Part shown: in pieces, positions 46,154-53,711 of the stretch | Numbering within the stretch: the first letter of the stretch is position 1 | How the letters are laid out: every line of letters starts with the position of its first letter | NCBI RefSeq assembly: GCF_963678635.1 | Contig: NC_087067.1 | Location: 26,481,547-26,545,546, forward strand | Source of the DNA: Symsagittifera roscoffensis | Lineage: Eukaryota > Xenacoelomorpha > Acoela > Convolutidae | Length of the DNA stretch: 64,000 bases | Reading direction: 5' to 3' | Translations under genes and position numbers: made by a program | Notes under the pieces: model-generated | What the model was told of the DNA's origin: nothing | Databases searched by the model: none | What the model saw: only the letters and a program-made list of their open reading frames with translations

Positions 46154-47313
46154 CTGTATGATAATCCTGAGTATGGGTTATAAAATGTGATGTAACCAAT
46201 TGTCTCTTTGGTATATCTGTCGTATTTGTATATTACTTCAGTTGTTATAAATGGTGGTGGTAGTGATTGAGCTGTTATATTTGGCGGGTTTAATGGGTAG
46301 GGATGTTGAGTAATGTTGTTTAGTTTAACCGTTATTTCAAATTTTAATTGTAGACTATTTTGTTGGAGTATTTGGATGTTATGATCACGAATGTCTTCGT
46401 GGATATCTTGTCGATATTGTAGTCTATTGAGTGCCCAGTTATGGACTCGGTTACTTTCTGGGTGTTGTCCAAATAATGGTGGAGGTGCTGTGAATGTATT
46501 CCAGTCTAGTCTGAAAGGAATATTTGTTGATGATTGTTCTCGATATCTAGCGTCGAGGTTATTTGGGAAATTTAAGTTAAAAGGCGTTGGTGAACGCTGG
46601 CTTGATGGTGTTGATGGTAGTGATAATGTTTCTGGTAGTGATGAGGATGTTGTTGTATCCGTAGAAATATCTATTGGATCATTGATTAAATTTGGTTCAC
46701 CTTTTGTGAATGAATGTGTTGTCCAATATGGTAGTCGTGATGTTTGGTTTGTGGGGTTAAAGGGATTTTCACGTATTTGTTTAGATGTTGGTGTTGAACC
46801 TAAGTAATCTGAGGGTAGGCTTGAGGTGCTACGTTGTGAAAGAAGCGTAGGGGTTTCTGGTAATATACCAATGGGGTTTTCTGGAGTACTTTGTGATGGG
46901 GATTGAGGTATATCAAAATGAACTCGGGGAGTTTGAAAATTTCTGTTTCGTCGAGGATGTATAATTTGTCTATTTATTTCAACTGTATTTTGGTTTTGAC
47001 TAGGACTTTGTATTCTACTTAATTTTTGTGGTAGTGTTGGGTATAAGTTATATGTTGGTTCGCTTAGAGGTGCTTGTCGTTGAACTGGTTCTAGTGGTTC
47101 AGATAAGCGAGCGTGTCGTTCTTCAAAGGTATATGGGTTATCTTGAAAGGAAATTCGTGTAGATGTTTGGGGGTTTTGGGTAGTTGAAGGTGGTGTTGGG
47201 TTATCTTGGGATGATGTCGGTGAAGACTGACTGTGTGATTGTTGGTTAGCAATTTTTGATGGTTTTTTGTTTATTCTTTTAGTGGAAAAATTTATGTTTA
47301 TTATAGTATTCTT
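46141..47313 (-). CDS. 390-codon open frame without ATG, Pro/Ser/Thr/Gln/Asn-rich
   Basis: Stop-free from the codon after TAG 47314-47316 to TAA 46141-46143, yet contains no ATG. Composition is clearly protein-like: P/S/T/Q/N-rich for about 250 codons (SQSSPTSSQDNPTPPSTTQN), then a more ordered end with FRLDWNTFTAPPPLFGQ and LQLKFEITVKLNNIT. Its stop overlaps the envelope ATG (46153) by 13 bases. It must be reached by frame change from SH2 (overlap 47279-47313), by splicing, or by non-ATG initiation. It resembles the disordered N-terminus of the 41731-43410 ORF in style but not in sequence. Function unknown. Confidence 0.65.
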   Translation of the reverse strand, partial: KNTIININFSTKRINKKPSKIANQQSHSQSSPTSSQDNPTPPSTTQNPQTSTRISFQDNPYTFEERHARLSEPLEPVQRQAPLSEPTYNLYPTLPQKLSRIQSPSQNQNTVEINRQIIHPRRNRNFQTPRVHFDIPQSPSQSTPENPIGILPETPTLLSQRSTSSLPSDYLGSTPTSKQIRENPFNPTNQTSRLPYWTTHSFTKGEPNLINDPIDISTDTTTSSSLPETLSLPSTPSSQRSPTPFNLNFPNNLDARYREQSSTNIPFRLDWNTFTAPPPLFGQHPESNRVHNWALNRLQYRQDIHEDIRDHNIQILQQNSLQLKFEITVKLNNITQHPYPLNPPNITAQSLPPPFITTEVIYKYDRYTKETIGYITFYNPYSGLSYRCIF

Positions 47314-47467
47314 CTAGAAAAAGAATTAGGAGGATTGTTGCTAGGGCGAATGTGATGATTGCTTTCTTTATACATTTGCATATTGTCAAGATGAGGGATG
47401 ATAGAAATGTTATAAAAATTACAAATAGTAAAAAAATATCTGTTCTACTAAAAATGGTTCGTATCAT
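47279..47467 (-). CDS. Small hydrophobic protein SH2 (62 aa)
   Basis: ATG at 47467 inside the stop of SH1. Two membrane spans (about 10-29 and 35-52) flank a CKCIKKA loop, ending in a polar tail that runs into the stop at 47279. The +1 frame, open from 47313, is the Pro/Ser-rich ORF, so SH2 might also be the membrane anchor of that protein through a frame change near 47280-47313. Confidence 0.6.
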   Translation of the reverse strand: MIRTIFSRTDIFLLFVIFITFLSSLILTICKCIKKAIITFALATILLILFLEEYYNKHKFFH

Positions 47468-47694
47468 TTAGATAAGTTTTGTGAATCGTATCTGTGGATA
47501 TAGTCAATAGCTTTCAAAAGTTGGAGGTATAGTTCAAATATGGAATAGAAAATAAAAAAAATATTGCAAAAAATGATTAAGATTATTACAAAAGATTCAA
47601 AGGTATCAAAAAGAAATATGATTAAAAGTTTAAATATCGTTAAAAAGTTTATGAGAATGTTAAGAATTATGTTGACTGGTCGAGAGAAGAGCAT
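47464..47694 (-). CDS. Small hydrophobic protein SH1 (76 aa)
   Basis: ATG at 47694. Almost the whole protein is hydrophobic Ile/Leu/Phe, with two or three membrane spans (about 8-30, 34-52), then a short polar tail (YIHRYDSQNLSK). Its TGA (47464-47466) overlaps the next ATG as ATGA, an arrangement used for termination-reinitiation. Looks like a small membrane/viroporin-like accessory protein. No homologue is recognised. Confidence 0.6.
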   Translation of the reverse strand: MLFSRPVNIILNILINFLTIFKLLIIFLFDTFESFVIILIIFCNIFFIFYSIFELYLQLLKAIDYIHRYDSQNLSK

Positions 47695-48287
47695 TTAAGA
47701 AATGGCTTCTTGATCGAATATTTTTTGGTGTTTGAGGCAATTTTCAAGTGTGGTCGAATTATTTATTGGTTTTTTGACAAGTGGGTTGAGTTTTGTGAAA
47801 AATTGTTGGGGGCAAATTTTATGGTGATCGGGAGGTCTTCTTTTTCTTTATTTTTATTTGTCAAATGATCTGGGGTACTTTTGAGATTTTTATACTTTAG
47901 GCTAATTAAAATGGTCGTTCTTTTACTTAGGCTAATTTAACATATTTGTTTTGGGGGGTATTTGAGGTCTGAGTTGGGGAAATATTGTTGATTTTTGGGT
48001 TATTAGATAAGGGAGGGTTATGATATTATGGTGATATTTATTTTAGTTGTCAAGTTGGAGTGGTTTGCTTATTTTTGACCTGGAGGTCGCAAAGTTATAG
48101 TTATAGATATGCCTGGAGTTTAATATCGTTCGTCTAGTTGATTTGTGTTAGAGTTAGAGAAGGTGACGGATTGGATGAATCCTATTGGCTAATTATGAAC
48201 TAGAGTCGCTGCGTGTTTGTCAGCATGTTATTTTGAAAAATGAAAGTTCAAAATAATTCAGAGGTGCAAAGATAATGAAATATAAAA
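47695..48287 (-). other. 590-bp spacer between pol and the envelope region
   Basis: No frame with coding character on either strand. Base skew is weaker than in the flanking genes. This is where a splice acceptor or internal promoter for a subgenomic env mRNA would be expected; none can be proven by eye. Confidence 0.4.
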
Positions 48288-48537
48288 TTAAAGCTGCTTT
48301 TGAAATTCGACTTTCTTTAATATTTTTGATTGTGGGATGAATGTTTTATAGTTTTTACGTGGTTGATTTCTAAGTCGTGATGACTCTCTATGTTCTGATT
48401 TGTCGATTTGTTCTTGGGGTATTATTTTTTCTGTCAATTTTTTATTTTTTCTTTCTTTTTGAGGTATATTTTGATCTAGCTTTTTTGTATTGTTTTTCGT
48501 TGTAGTTGATTTTTTATTTTGGTTTCCGAGATGAATG
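48288..48537 (-). pseudogene. Integrase basic C-terminal tail
   Basis: Open frame without ATG (phase +1 to the GPY/F part), Lys/Gln/Arg-rich, ending at TAA 48288-48290. Likely the end of Pol. Confidence 0.55.
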
Positions 48538-49098
48538 TCATGTTGTTCCTTTGTTTTTATTCTCCGTATGTGGGTTATTTTGAATAACTTTTAAACCTGT
48601 GAAAGAATATAATTGAGTTAGTTCGCGTAGTGCGTATTCTTTTGGGTAATAAGGTAATATATTGTTTCGATGTTGAACAATTTCTTTTTTGTCTGAGTCG
48701 GTGATTTTATATGTGACATCAGTGGGTTTGGCAACTATTTGGTATGGTCCTCTACGAAGGGGTTGTAATTTTTTAGAAATTCCTTTTTGAGTGTTAAAAT
48801 TGGGTATTAAAACAAATGTTCCAATTTTTAAATCGGAGGCTGGTGTAAAGCGTGAATTTATTTGTTCATTAATGTTTTGCCTTTGTAACAACTTTTTTGT
48901 TACTTTTTGGTAAATTTCATTGTGTTTTTTATCTCTGTTTAAAATCCATTCGGTGTGTGTACCGGAGGCTAATTTAAGAATTTGTGGGTGATGAAAATGA
49001 TCTTCATTGTGCGTGTGTAAAGGTAGGTTATAACAAATTGAGTCTTTATTCGGTTGACAATGACTTTGTGCATTTTTATGAGAGTTTGCTGTAAACAT
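48538..49098 (-). pseudogene. Integrase C-terminal domain with GPY/F motif
   Basis: 186 codons, again in another phase. FVLIPNF and LRRGPYQIVAKPTDVTYKI (about residues 114-131) form the SH3-like GPY/F module of metavirus integrases; no chromodomain is seen. Beyond its stop, a third frame stays open to TAA at 48288-48290 and carries a basic tail (SSRLRNQPRKNYK), usual for gypsy integrase ends. Confidence 0.8.
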
Positions 49099-49298
49099 AA
49101 TTGGTTTGCGTGATTTTGATTAAAAACCATTTCATATGGTGACATTCCTAGAGTTTTCGTGATTTGTGAATTATATGCTAAGGGAAATAGTTTTACATCT
49201 GCTGACCATTCGGTGTATTTTGTATCATTTCCATTGATGATACATCTAAGATATTCTTGTAGTGAACGGTTCATACCTTCGACTAAGCCGTTTGTCAA
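48969..49298 (-). pseudogene. Integrase core, second half with catalytic Glu
   Basis: Phase -1 to the preceding part. NGLVEGMNRSLQEYL gives the DDE glutamate (Glu7). AYNSQITKTLGMSPYEMVF follows, a conserved gypsy integrase block. The first codon is TTG, so this is a continuation and not an independent start. Coding sense is lost after about residue 65, where the next phase takes over. Confidence 0.85.
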
Positions 49299-49690
49299 GG
49301 TGCGTGAGATGTACGTGGTTTGTGTTTGATGTTATATAAATGACATAGTGTGATGATTTCATTATTTATGAATTCCGTACCGTTGTCTGTAACTAAAATT
49401 TCTGGTAGTCCGAATTTGGCTATCCAGTGTTCATAAAGTGTTGTGTAAGCATAATAAGCGTTACAATGTGGTACTGGGTTAAGTGCTACATAATGTGTAA
49501 ATGCGTCAACAATTACCATAATGTAGGAGTTTCCTTCGGATGATGGTGAAATTGGTCCTTTTGTATCAAATGAAATACGGTGGTTGAAGTACAAACTTTG
49601 TCCTTTAAAATCTTGTTTTTGTGCTACTTGTTTTTGATTTGGATAAGGTTTATTTAGCTGACATACTATACAATCATTGCATAGTACTTT
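49295..49690 (-). pseudogene. Integrase, N-terminal zinc part and first half of core
   Basis: Frame -1 relative to RT, first ATG at 49594 but open earlier. It carries the Cys pair of the HHCC finger (CNDCIVCQ, about 49660-49680), then the core with Asp10 (SFDTKGP) and Asp70 (LVTDNGTEF), the first two acidic residues of the DDE triad. It ends at TGA 49295-49297, just before the third catalytic residue. Confidence 0.85.
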
Positions 49691-51750
49691 TATCCAAATA
49701 GGTGCATTTGGAAAATAAAGTTTTGTATAAAATTTGAATATGTTTTTTCTGATCCAGAGTGTCCTTTAATGTTTTGTGTATGTGAGATATTAAAAGCTAT
49801 GAGAATCATACTTAAAGGGAGACAGGGAACTGTAGATTCATTTAATTGGTATTCTAGAAGGTCTGTGTTTTCATTAATTGTTGTATTATTAAATTTTCGA
49901 AAATATCGGAGGAGTGTTTTATTTCCTAATATTGTTGTATCTGCCTTTACGGGTTTAGTTTTATATTTGTGCCATGATTTTAGTTGTCTAATTATTGGGT
50001 CAAGATTTTGACATTGTTTCAAAGTATTAATTGTATTTTTATCTGTTGGGGGGAGAAAAATGTTCTCTATTTCTAATTTAGATAAAGGAATTGTATCAAG
50101 TGGGTCATGGAGGTCAAAAACTTGATTTATTGTGTATTTTGAATCGTTTGTTTGCGGTCCTGATAAATTTATTTTATCAGTTAGATTTTTTTTTTCAATT
50201 AACGGAAAAAGGTCTTTTTTATGCGGGTGTTGTTTTACTCTTTTTTGTTGGGTGTTATTTTTTATCCATTGTGAATATGGAATTGGTTTAAAAGTTGATG
50301 TTCCAAGTAGATCAACTTCGTAGTGGTTATTTTGGCAATCTAAATAAAGTGGGAAGTATTGTAGATTAATTATTTGTGATTGTTCAACGTCAGTTTTTAC
50401 TGCATATTTGCATTCTAGTCGGGGTGATGTTTCGTTTTCTGCAAGGTAAAATTTTATATTTTTGGGTATTTCAACTGTAGTTTTACGTGTAAGTAATTCA
50501 GGTGGTGTATTTCGACTTAAAGTGTCTGGTAATGCAAGATTCTTTCCTGCTGTCCAAACTATATGTAAGTTTGGGAATTTCATTAGAATTAATTGAAATC
50601 TATAAACTCGGTGATTTGGATTAGATTTTTGTGTAAAGAGAAAAATGATTGGTTTGTGATCTGTGAATAGAACTGTTGGATGTTTTGATCCAAGTATCAG
50701 AAATTCATATTCTGTTAGTGTATATATTATGGCTGTACATTCTCTCATTAGAGTTGAGAGTCGTAGCTCTGCTTGAGTGAATAATCGAGAATTTGCTGAT
50801 ATAAGATTCATTTTGTTTGTGCCATTGTGTGATTGTAATAATGCTGCGCCGATGCCAAAATTCGAAGCATCGCACATTGCATAGAATGGTTGATTTGGAT
50901 CTGGAATTGTATTCGAAATTTGTTCAGTTAAGAGTTTTTTAATTTCTTCAAATCGTGCTTGATGTTCTGTGTTCCATTCAAAATTATTTTGTTGTCTAAG
51001 TATATTATAGAATGGTCTTAGGTATAATTGCATTTTATAGACATATTTGCTTAAAAAATTTAACATTCCAAGGAATTCTTGGATTTTCTTTTTGTTTGTT
51101 GGTGGTTGGAGCTTCTGAATAGCATCAATGCGTGATTTTAATGGAGTGATTGTTTTTCTTTCTATATTGTGTCCTAAGAATTTAACTCGTGTTAAAAAGA
51201 AGTGTGATTTATCGGGGGCGGCCTTCAGATTTTCGTTCTGAAGTATTTTGTGATGGTGTTCTAAAACATTAAACATTTCTTCTTTTGTCTGTGATTGCAT
51301 AAAAACATCGTCTAGATAGGTGATTGCGTTTTTCTTTAGTATTAGTGGTCTAAAAATTTTACTCATAAAAGCTGAAAATGCTGCTGGTCCTATGGATATT
51401 CCATAGAATAGGCGGTTGAATTCATATTGCTGATTTCCAATAACAAATTGTGTTAAGCGTCGCGATTGTTCATCTAGTGGCATTTGATTATATGCACTAT
51501 TCATATCTGCGGTTGTAAAGTATTTTCCGTTTATTTTTGTTAAAATAACTTGTATTGGTTCAATAGGCCAATTGCATTTTGATTCGTCTATTAGTGAATT
51601 AAGATATCTAGCGTCTAGAACTATTTTTAATGATTCTCTTTTTGCTAGGATGATAACAGGGTTGATAAATGTGTTACCTTTTGGTTGTTCTTCTTTGTTT
51701 ACCGGTGATATAATTTTGTATTGTTCTAAAATATCGAGTAATCTGTTCAC
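49690..51750 (-). CDS. pol: Reverse transcriptase-RNase H
   Basis: 686 codons; the frame is open from 51810. RT motifs: FTTADMNSAYNQ with Asp82, FNRLFYGISIGPAAF (106-125), YLDD at 145-148, and FLGHNI with the KIQEFLGMLNF thumb. RNase H follows: Asp294 in DASNFGIGA, Glu337 and Asp364 in TDHKPI. About 300 residues of tether follow, ending near the integrase HHCC start (SHTQNIKGHSG). All catalytic residues are present. Motif order identifies Ty3/gypsy. Confidence 0.95.
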   Translation of the reverse strand: MNRLLDILEQYKIISPVNKEEQPKGNTFINPVIILAKRESLKIVLDARYLNSLIDESKCNWPIEPIQVILTKINGKYFTTADMNSAYNQMPLDEQSRRLTQFVIGNQQYEFNRLFYGISIGPAAFSAFMSKIFRPLILKKNAITYLDDVFMQSQTKEEMFNVLEHHHKILQNENLKAAPDKSHFFLTRVKFLGHNIERKTITPLKSRIDAIQKLQPPTNKKKIQEFLGMLNFLSKYVYKMQLYLRPFYNILRQQNNFEWNTEHQARFEEIKKLLTEQISNTIPDPNQPFYAMCDASNFGIGAALLQSHNGTNKMNLISANSRLFTQAELRLSTLMRECTAIIYTLTEYEFLILGSKHPTVLFTDHKPIIFLFTQKSNPNHRVYRFQLILMKFPNLHIVWTAGKNLALPDTLSRNTPPELLTRKTTVEIPKNIKFYLAENETSPRLECKYAVKTDVEQSQIINLQYFPLYLDCQNNHYEVDLLGTSTFKPIPYSQWIKNNTQQKRVKQHPHKKDLFPLIEKKNLTDKINLSGPQTNDSKYTINQVFDLHDPLDTIPLSKLEIENIFLPPTDKNTINTLKQCQNLDPIIRQLKSWHKYKTKPVKADTTILGNKTLLRYFRKFNNTTINENTDLLEYQLNESTVPCLPLSMILIAFNISHTQNIKGHSGSEKTYSNFIQNFIFQMHLFG

Positions 51751-51805
51751 TTTATCGTGTAAATGAATTGGTACTTTATTTGCTCTTTGTTTTTTGAAAA
51801 CTGCG

Positions 51806-52333
51806 TCAGGTTAAAAATTTCTGTTGATCCTCTGTATAGTTTTTTATGTTGAATGTAGGTTTGAAATATGGGGTTTTTGTGAAAAAATGTGTATTTCTTT
51901 TTTCATTACTTATTATATTATTTATTGATAATTCTTCATTAAGAATTGTGGATTGACAAATATCTAATAATTGGAGTATATTATTTACGCGGTATGCTTT
52001 TTTGTGTACTGGTGATATTGTAGCGTTGGTTTTGCAATATCCCAAAAGTCCTAAAGGTAATGTTACTTGATAGGGTGTATTATTGTACACATGTAACGAA
52101 ATAATATCTGAATTCGAGTTTTTCAAATATTTTATGGATGAAATTGTGATTTTGAAAAATTTATGAATAGGTTTGAATTCAAAGTCTGACATATAGAGTT
52201 GTTGTTTATTTTGTCTTTTATCATATTGGTGAACTTGTTTTATTGAAAAATTATATATGTTTCCTGATAGTGGTTTCAGGTGTTTTCTTTGTTGGTTATA
52301 TATTGGATAAAATTTTGAAAAGAATGGTGTTAT
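51806..52333 (-). CDS. Protease-RT linker / RT N-terminus
   Basis: Open from 52333, first ATG at 52192. The stretch VTLPLGLLGYC is typical of the linker between protease and RT in gypsy Pol proteins. It stops at TGA 51806-51808 within the context ACC-TGA-C, and the +1 frame (RT) is open from 51810. The gap between frames is therefore only a base or two. Confidence 0.7.
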   Translation of the reverse strand: MTPFFSKFYPIYNQQRKHLKPLSGNIYNFSIKQVHQYDKRQNKQQLYMSDFEFKPIHKFFKITISSIKYLKNSNSDIISLHVYNNTPYQVTLPLGLLGYCKTNATISPVHKKAYRVNNILQLLDICQSTILNEELSINNIISNEKRNTHFFTKTPYFKPTFNIKNYTEDQQKFLT

Positions 52334-53018
52334 TTAATCTTTGAAAAAATGTTAGGGATGTGTCTTTTGTTTTTGTGTATTTATCTTTGATTAGTATTTT
52401 ACTATTCAAAATGTTGATTGTTGGTATATATTTAGAGATAAATGGTATTCCAATGATATTGTGTTTAATATCAGTGATATGAAATATTTGTTTAAATGGT
52501 TTATTTAAAATTTTATTTTGCTCTATTGTTCTTGTGGGGAGAAGAAATAATTGAATTTTTCCATAGTTTACCAATGTTGATCCTTGTGCTGTTGCTAGTT
52601 TACTGGAGGTTTCAAGAGGTGTTAGTTTTGGGTGTAATGTTTTTATCTCATTCCATGAGGGAATGTTTATTATGTTTGATTCTGCTCCTGAATCAATTAA
52701 AAAATCAATTTCAAGATCTGGTGGTTGAAATTCTTTGTTTCTTGGACTTTCTAAAAGAAATGGTATTGTCCAAATTTTTTCTTTGGGTTGTTCTTTTTGT
52801 ATATTTTGATAGGTGTGATTTGTATTCAAGCATTTTGTTTTGTCATTTTCATTGGATTGATTTGTAGTGTTGATTTCGTTAGTTTCTTGTGCCGTTTGTG
52901 TGGAATGGATGGGTTCAATATAATAATTGTGAAGGAGTTCTAATTGATTTTCATATATGTGTGATGAAAAAGGTTGTTCATATATAATAGGTTCGTAGTC
53001 ATTTTCGACTGCTATCAT
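52296..53018 (-). CDS. pro: Aspartic protease (retropepsin)
   Basis: 240 codons from the first ATG, but the frame is open from 53174 directly after the gag TAA, so the natural product probably starts earlier as a Gag-Pro fusion. DSG is at residues 109-111 in FLIDSGAESNII and a flap/second-core pattern HNIIGIPFIS follows about 80 residues later. It would cleave Gag-Pol. The end is out of phase: the +1 frame is open from 52333 and leads into the RT linker. Confidence 0.85.
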   Translation of the reverse strand: MIAVENDYEPIIYEQPFSSHIYENQLELLHNYYIEPIHSTQTAQETNEINTTNQSNENDKTKCLNTNHTYQNIQKEQPKEKIWTIPFLLESPRNKEFQPPDLEIDFLIDSGAESNIINIPSWNEIKTLHPKLTPLETSSKLATAQGSTLVNYGKIQLFLLPTRTIEQNKILNKPFKQIFHITDIKHNIIGIPFISKYIPTINILNSKILIKDKYTKTKDTSLTFFQRLNNTILFKILSNI

Positions 53019-53174
53019 ATTTATGGAGATAGTGTTTTCTGTATCTTTTTCTGAATCTGATGATCCACAGTTTATTTGATTTAGTAGTAGTTTGTCATTT
53101 ACTGTGTCATCAATACCTGGGGGGTCTGATGTTGTTTCTGGATTTGATTGTACTTGATTAATATGTCTTTGATG

Positions 53175-53711
53175 TTAAGGTGTACTACTTCTGTGGCGAT
53201 TGTTAGCATTATTATAATGGTTATTATTTCTGTGTGGTGATTGGGAATAATTTCTATAACGATTATTATAACTTGAATGTCGATTTTGTGAATTATTTCG
53301 TGATCTGTTTTGATAATTATTGTTGGCTCTGTTATAGTTAGATCTGTTATATGAGTTTTTTCCTTGATCGATTGTTCGGGTAATTCTGGTTTCGGTCGTT
53401 TGAATAACTTCTATTTCGATTATTGGAGTAATTCCTATTTCTATTATATGATGAGTTTCGTGACTGATTGTTTGGATAGTATTTATTCCTTGATTGGGAA
53501 TTAGATCTAGAAACAAATTGTGTTGTATTTGAATTTGATCTGGAGTAGTTATTTCGACTATTTGGTCTATTGTAATGATTTTGTGACGAATTTTGTGTAT
53601 TTCTTCGTTCTGGTGATCTTCCTCTATAACTTGAGTTATATGGTGATTGGGTTCTCGTGTAATTGGTATTGTTCGGAAGTGGTTTTCCTGAACTGTTGTT
53701 GCTGTATACAT
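53175..53711 (-). CDS. Gag C-terminal continuation in shifted frame
   Basis: A 178-codon frame overlapping the end of gag. Only its last ~60 codons (53358-53175) look real: they carry on the NNYQNRSRNN/RHSSYNNR composition of the nucleocapsid tail in the +1 phase. The switch falls at AAAAAAC near 53359, so a homopolymer indel or recoding explains it. Its TAA at 53175-53177 lies in the same frame as protease, which stays open from there on, a gag-stop-pro arrangement as used for readthrough in some retroviruses. Confidence 0.55.
   Translation of the reverse strand: MYTATTVQENHFRTIPITREPNHHITQVIEEDHQNEEIHKIRHKIITIDQIVEITTPDQIQIQHNLFLDLIPNQGINTIQTISHETHHIIEIGITPIIEIEVIQTTETRITRTIDQGKNSYNRSNYNRANNNYQNRSRNNSQNRHSSYNNRYRNYSQSPHRNNNHYNNANNRHRSSTP

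Noticed and set aside
46391-46807. 138-codon plus-strand frame inside the giant element
   Set aside because: It is antisense to the 390-codon minus-strand open frame, whose composition fits its neighbours. Other plus-strand frames between 41.7 and 56 kb are rejected on the same ground.
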